DNA of 9,399 nucleotides from Clostridiales bacterium UBA6468. Its GTDB lineage: Bacteria > Bacillota > Clostridia > Oscillospirales > Oscillospiraceae. Location of the stretch: the NCBI GenBank assembly GCA_002436765.1, contig DJNI01000088.1, positions 336 to 9,734 of the forward strand. The letters run 5' to 3'. A program made the position numbers and the translations under genes. Every line of letters begins with the position of its first letter. The first letter of the stretch is position 1. Positions 6,778 to 9,399 of the stretch are shown here, piece by piece. The notes under the pieces were generated by a model, which saw only the letters and a list, made by a program, of their open reading frames with translations, made no database searches and had not been told where the DNA came from.

Positions 6778-7397
6778 GCAGAGCGGCCTTCCAGAATGGC
6801 GAAAATCTTTTCTATCACCTTCAGGTCGTACAGCGCAATGAGAGAAAATCCGCACACCGGCCACAGGAAGCCGAAGAAGAGGACCACACGGGGCAGCAGC
6901 ACGAGAAGCAGCAGCGGCAGCAGGTTCATGGCCGTCACCAGCAGCATCTTCGGCAGATGGGCAACGCTCAGCAGCACCGCATTGATAACGGTGTCCCGCA
7001 GCGTCCCCGGAAAGCGGACCAGCAGGGGAAAGATCAGGCCGGACACCAGGATCAGAGCCAGGGCGCAGAAGCAGATCGCCACGATCACGGCCATTCTTCC
7101 GGGGAAGTCCATCCCGGCCACGATCCGGTAATCCAGCGCCAGCATACACCCAAGGAACACCATCAGCAGCCACAAGACGGTGGCCTGGCGGAAATGGGTG
7201 CGGAAGGCTTTGAAAAACACCTTTGCGCCGCACTCCTCATCCGCCCGGAACGCCGTCAGGGCGCAGACCATGGCGGCGGTGGAAGCGCCGACGGTAAACA
7301 GGGGCAGACTGCACAGCAGCCACAGAAGATTGATGCGCACCAGCGACACAAACCTGCCGCACAGGTGCATGAATTTGGAGTCAGGAGAAAGATTCAT
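6735..7397 (-). CDS. yesL: DUF624 (YesL-family) integral membrane protein
   Basis: A 220-residue membrane protein of the DUF624/YesL family, commonly found beside ABC sugar-uptake genes in Firmicutes; its biochemical role is unknown. About five hydrophobic segments are visible (roughly residues 17-42, 72-90, 102-128, 145-168, 170-190). The loop LIFPLLVRFPGTLRDTVINA is typical of the family. The ATG at 7397 is preceded by a weak AAAGG ribosome site 9 nt away. It is transcribed divergently from the solute-binding lipoprotein, which supports a link to carbohydrate uptake. A likely promoter lies at 7522-7550 with a LacI-like operator on its start site. The C-terminal ~14 residues (from SREN to the stop) are encoded by the dispersed repeat at 6706-6777, so the natural C-terminus may have been replaced. 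The gene symbol follows family membership, not demonstrated orthology. Confidence 0.85.
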   Translation of the reverse strand: MNLSPDSKFMHLCGRFVSLVRINLLWLLCSLPLFTVGASTAAMVCALTAFRADEECGAKVFFKAFRTHFRQATVLWLLMVFLGCMLALDYRIVAGMDFPGRMAVIVAICFCALALILVSGLIFPLLVRFPGTLRDTVINAVLLSVAHLPKMLLVTAMNLLPLLLLVLLPRVVLFFGFLWPVCGFSLIALYDLKVIEKIFAILEGRSASRENGGAQDEKGR

Positions 7398-7475
7398 AGG
7401 GCGCCGCCTTTTGTCATGATTTCTGCGTTTCCGGCTCCTTGCAACGGGAGGAGCTGTTCGCGCTTTTTCTCTGCC

Positions 7476-7489
7476 GTAAAAATTTTTAC
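7476..7489. promoter_or_regulatory. AT palindrome in the yesL-type leader
   Basis: GTAAAAATTTTTAC is a perfect 14-bp palindrome between the predicted yesL start site (~7515) and its ATG. It could be a protein site or a weak RNA hairpin; no binder is identifiable. Confidence 0.3.
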
Positions 7490-7509
7490 CGATATTTACA
7501 TTTTTCTAC

Positions 7510-7521
7510 GGTACCGGTACC
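7510..7521. promoter_or_regulatory. LacI-family-like operator
   Basis: GGTACCGGTACC is a perfect 12-bp palindrome with a central CG, the symmetry used by many LacI/GalR-family sugar regulators. It abuts the minus-strand -10 box at 7522-7527 and covers the expected yesL start site. A bound repressor would block that promoter. The assignment to the LacI family is inference from the shape of the site and the sugar-uptake neighbours. Confidence 0.5.
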
Positions 7522-7550
7522 ATTGTATCGCCTTTCTTTAGGGATGACCA
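7522..7550 (-). promoter_or_regulatory. Sigma-A promoter for the yesL-type gene
   Basis: On the minus strand, TGGTCA (7550-7545) and TACAAT (7527-7522) are 17 bp apart. The -10 is good (5/6) and the -35 moderate (4/6). The start would fall near 7515, giving a leader of about 118 nt. Confidence 0.5.
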
Positions 7551-7593
7551 TGCACGTTGTCACCAAATATTCCCCGCATTTTTTGTTAATATT

Positions 7594-7615
7594 GCATATT
7601 TTCATGAAAATTTGC
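7594..7615. promoter_or_regulatory. 22-bp dyad in the divergent control region
   Basis: A perfect 14-bp palindrome, ATTTTCATGAAAAT (7598-7611), is extended by GCA/TGC arms (7594-7596 with 7613-7615) across one mismatched pair. It lies between the two divergent promoters, 82 bp before the -35 of the solute-binding gene. This suits an activator or repressor serving either gene; the binder is unknown. Confidence 0.45.
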
Positions 7616-7697
7616 CTGGGGCAGTTTCATCAATGCGCTCAAAAATCGCGTTTTCAAATCAGTGGATAAAATAAAGTTTCATTCATTTGCGCAACTA

Positions 7698-7726
7698 TTG
7701 ACATGAAATGCCAACTTCGCTATAAT
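7698..7726 (+). promoter_or_regulatory. Perfect-consensus sigma-A promoter for the solute-binding protein
   Basis: TTGACA (7698-7703) and TATAAT (7721-7726) match the sigma-A consensus exactly, with the ideal 17-bp spacer. Transcription should start near 7733, about 70 nt before the ATG. Such a promoter is expected to be strong, fitting the high copy number usual for lipoprotein receptors of ABC importers, unless repressed through the sites upstream. Confidence 0.85.
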
Positions 7727-7801
7727 AGACGCAAAGCATGGCTGCAGTATCGGTTCGCGAAATGCCGCCGCGCTAATTTGAACACCAGGAGGATAACAGA
7801 A

Positions 7802-9241
7802 ATGAAAAAGATCGTAACCATGCTGCTGGTCTGCGTTATGGTTCTGGGCTTGTTTGCCGGCTGCGGCACCAAGACCGCGGACGTGACCAAGGCTCCCACT
7901 GCGGCTGCCACTGCCGCTCCCGCCGCCACCGAGGCTGCCACGGAAGCAGCGGCGGAACCTGACACCATCGTGATCATGGCTCCCCCCGTCACCGGCAATT
8001 ACCTGGCAAACCTGAAGACCTGGGCGGATGACTTCCACGCCCTGCACCCCAACCTGACCGTGGAGATCATTGAGACCTCCTGGGGCGATCACAACGACAA
8101 GCTGTCCACCATGGCACAGGCCGGTGAGGCTCCCGACATCGCGGAGATCTCCTCCAACGCTCTGGGCACCTACGTGGAAATGGGCGTCGCCATTGACATC
8201 GCCCAGTACATGTCCGCTGACCGTCTGGCCGACTACGACGAGAACGCTCTGAAGTATCTGACCCTGGAAGGCACCACCTACGGCCTGCCTCTGTACCTGA
8301 CCATTCAGTCCATCGGCGCCAACAAGACCATGATGGAAGGTCTGGGCATCGACGTTGCCAAGATCCAGAAGGAGGGCTGGACCTACGAGGAGTTCCTGGA
8401 CGTCATCAAGCAGGGCACCAAGGGCGACTGCTACGGCTTCGTGTTCGCCAACTCCGGCGTTACCGCTTCCGATATGCTCTACATCTTCGGCGCAGGCGCC
8501 GGCCTGAGCAACACCTTCACCCCTGAACTCAAGTACACCTTCACCTCCGAGAACATGCTGACTCTGCTCAGCGCCATCGAGGAGATGACCAAGTCCGGCT
8601 ATATGCCCAACTTCGGCGTGGAAGCCGGCCAGCGTATGGTCATGTGCCAGACCGGCAACGCCATGATCTTCGGCAAGGCCATGCCCCTGTTCGAGAACAA
8701 CTTCAAGAAGAACAACGCCGCTCTGGAAGCCAACGACGGCACCGCCGTTGAGAACTCCCAGAAGATGGACTACGCCTTCCTGCCCGTTCCCACCATGGAC
8801 GGCTGCGAGGAATCCTGCTACGGCACCGTGGACGGCCTGATCGCCATGCGCAACAAGAACACCACCGACGAGCACCTGAAGAACGTGCTGCTGTTCATGG
8901 ACTACATCTGCTCCGGCGAGCGCATTGCCACCTGCATGAACGAGCTGTATCTGGATCCCGTCTGCCAGACCGGCCGCGACGCGCTGGTTCTGGAGGAAGG
9001 CCGCGACGCCGACAACCTGGCCACCGCCGCCCGCTGCATCGCCATGGTGCAGGCGCCTCCCGAGGGCGTTACCACCGAGATGACCGCCACCGCCAAGAAG
9101 CTGATGGACGAGCAGATCGTTCCCAAGTTCCAGCTGCTGCTGGCCGGCGAGACTACCGCTCAGGAAGTTTACGACCACGTCTGTGAGGCGGCCTTCGCTG
9201 CCTTCGGTGAAGAAAACTGCGTCACCGGTAAGCTCGGCTAA
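7802..9241 (+). CDS. ABC transporter substrate-binding lipoprotein, sugar type (SBP_bac_1 / UgpB-like)
   Basis: A 479-residue extracellular receptor that captures a solute, probably a sugar or oligosaccharide, and hands it to an ABC importer. The start at 7802 has AGGAGG (7787-7792) 9 nt upstream, and the signal peptide begins at once; a longer reading from 7703 would begin inside the promoter. Residues 1-20 are a lipoprotein signal with lipobox LFAG-C21, so the mature protein is anchored to the membrane by lipid on Cys21. An Ala/Thr/Glu-rich linker (~22-53) leads into the binding domain: TIVIMAPPVTGNYLANLKTWADDFHALHPNLTVEI, then APDIAEISS and TTYGLPLYLTIQSIGANK, the usual N-lobe and hinge pattern of this family. 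Ten further Cys residues lie between 210 and 473, which is many for an exported protein. A strong terminator follows, and no permease or ATPase gene is in the window. The divergent yesL-type gene supports a sugar substrate; the exact ligand cannot be read. Confidence 0.92.
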   Translation: MKKIVTMLLVCVMVLGLFAGCGTKTADVTKAPTAAATAAPAATEAATEAAAEPDTIVIMAPPVTGNYLANLKTWADDFHALHPNLTVEIIETSWGDHNDKLSTMAQAGEAPDIAEISSNALGTYVEMGVAIDIAQYMSADRLADYDENALKYLTLEGTTYGLPLYLTIQSIGANKTMMEGLGIDVAKIQKEGWTYEEFLDVIKQGTKGDCYGFVFANSGVTASDMLYIFGAGAGLSNTFTPELKYTFTSENMLTLLSAIEEMTKSGYMPNFGVEAGQRMVMCQTGNAMIFGKAMPLFENNFKKNNAALEANDGTAVENSQKMDYAFLPVPTMDGCEESCYGTVDGLIAMRNKNTTDEHLKNVLLFMDYICSGERIATCMNELYLDPVCQTGRDALVLEEGRDADNLATAARCIAMVQAPPEGVTTEMTATAKKLMDEQIVPKFQLLLAGETTAQEVYDHVCEAAFAAFGEENCVTGKLG

Positions 9242-9251
9242 TTGATGGAAA

Positions 9252-9285
9252 GCCCACCCCACTTTGGTGGGGTGGGCATTTTTTT
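9252..9285 (+). terminator. Strong intrinsic terminator after the solute-binding gene
   Basis: An 11-bp perfect GC-rich stem (9252-9262 with 9267-9277), a TTTG loop and a run of seven T (9279-9285) lie 10 bp after the stop codon. It is a textbook terminator. It either ends a monocistronic message or limits read-through to transporter genes beyond the window. Confidence 0.95.
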
Positions 9286-9294
9286 AGGGAAACT

Positions 9295-9307
9295 CCGATT
9301 CAATCGG
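9295..9307. repeat. Short palindrome at the edge of the third repeat copy
   Basis: CCGATT-C-AATCGG is a perfect 6-bp inverted repeat around one base. It lies just after the terminator and just before the repeat core, and may be part of that element's outer arm. Confidence 0.4.
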
Positions 9308-9319
9308 CAAGGACTGTGG

Positions 9320-9399
9320 GCGAGAGATTTTTCGTCCAATCGAGGGATCAAAAACCGCGGAATACTGTGTGTACCCGCAAGGGGTATGCCGCATCCGTA
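9320..9399 (+). repeat. Third, partial copy of the dispersed hairpin element (cut by the window end)
   Basis: GCGAGAGATTTTTCGTCC (9320-9337) matches 2610-2626 of the element in the tetR leader. CCGCGGAATACT (9355-9366) matches 2642-2654 at nearly the same spacing, and GTA...CAAGGGG (9371-9384) matches the stretch just past its centre. The outer arm to the left is different or diverged, so only the core is assigned. No gene is visible from 9242 to the end of the window. Confidence 0.6.

Noticed and set aside
7398..7421. Seven-codon open frame overlapping the yesL-type ATG on the minus strand
   Set aside because: Its possible AAGGAG site is about 17 nt from the ATG, too far for good initiation, so a leader peptide is not supported.
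7641..7655. Possible catabolite-control (CRE) site around AAAATCGCGTTTT
   Set aside because: Only one half matches the CRE consensus; the other half fails at key positions.
7703..7801. N-terminal extension of the solute-binding protein
   Set aside because: That start lies inside the promoter's -35 box; the ATG at 7802 has AGGAGG and opens a standard lipoprotein signal.
7679..9262. 527-residue open frame on the minus strand opposite the solute-binding gene
   Set aside because: Its translation is low-complexity and rich in Gly, His, Gln and Val, as expected from the antisense of GC-rich codons. The plus strand has a clear lipoprotein with promoter, ribosome site and terminator.
1..9399. CRISPR array, tRNA/rRNA genes, transposase or phage genes
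   Set aside because: I found no regularly spaced repeats, no tRNA-like cloverleaf, and no protein of these classes on either strand.

Overview
The window looks like chromosomal DNA of a GC-rich gut-type Firmicute (class Clostridia, most like Oscillospirales). The signs are a Firmicute-style rpoC, Gram-positive features (lipobox, LPXTG-like wall anchor, strong AGGAGG ribosome sites) and surface-protein modules typical of gut clostridia. The taxon is an inference; no rRNA is present.

Layout. (1) Positions 2-2356 hold the 3' two thirds of rpoC (RNA polymerase beta'), entering in the catalytic DFDGDQM motif and ending at a probable intrinsic terminator (2405-2439). (2) Positions 2357-2758 are gene-free. 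They hold that terminator with a duplicated arm, small palindromes, a good sigma-A promoter (2528-2556) with an operator-like palindrome on its start site, and a ~160-bp imperfect inverted repeat (2577-2736) that would fold as one long hairpin and fill almost the whole 5' leader of the next gene. (3) Positions 2759-3463 encode a TetR-type regulator, followed by two overlapping perfect palindromes and, 119 bp downstream, a 1024-residue secreted, wall-anchored mosaic protein (3583-6657). That protein has twin Cys-rich modules, a beta-helix-like region, a Listeria-Bacteroides repeat, GLUG repeats, Cys/His repeats and a TGD-type sorting signal. (4) A hairpin (6671-6702) separates it from a convergent yesL-type DUF624 membrane protein gene (6735-7397, minus). 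(5) A 404-bp divergent control region carries a minus-strand promoter with a LacI-like operator and a perfect-consensus plus-strand promoter (TTGACA-17-TATAAT). (6) Positions 7802-9241 encode a sugar-type ABC solute-binding lipoprotein, closed by a strong terminator (9252-9285). (7) The last ~110 bp contain another repeat copy cut by the window edge.

How the parts fit. yesL and the solute-binding protein form a divergent carbohydrate-uptake pair; the permeases are not in the window. The TetR gene and the surface protein lie head to tail and may be co-transcribed, since I see no clear promoter between them. The most unusual signal is a dispersed repeat family with three recognisable copies or part-copies (2577-2736, 6706-6777, 9320-9399). 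One is a long hairpin in the tetR leader and one supplies the C-terminal codons and stop codon of yesL. I found no RNA gene, CRISPR array, transposase or defence system.
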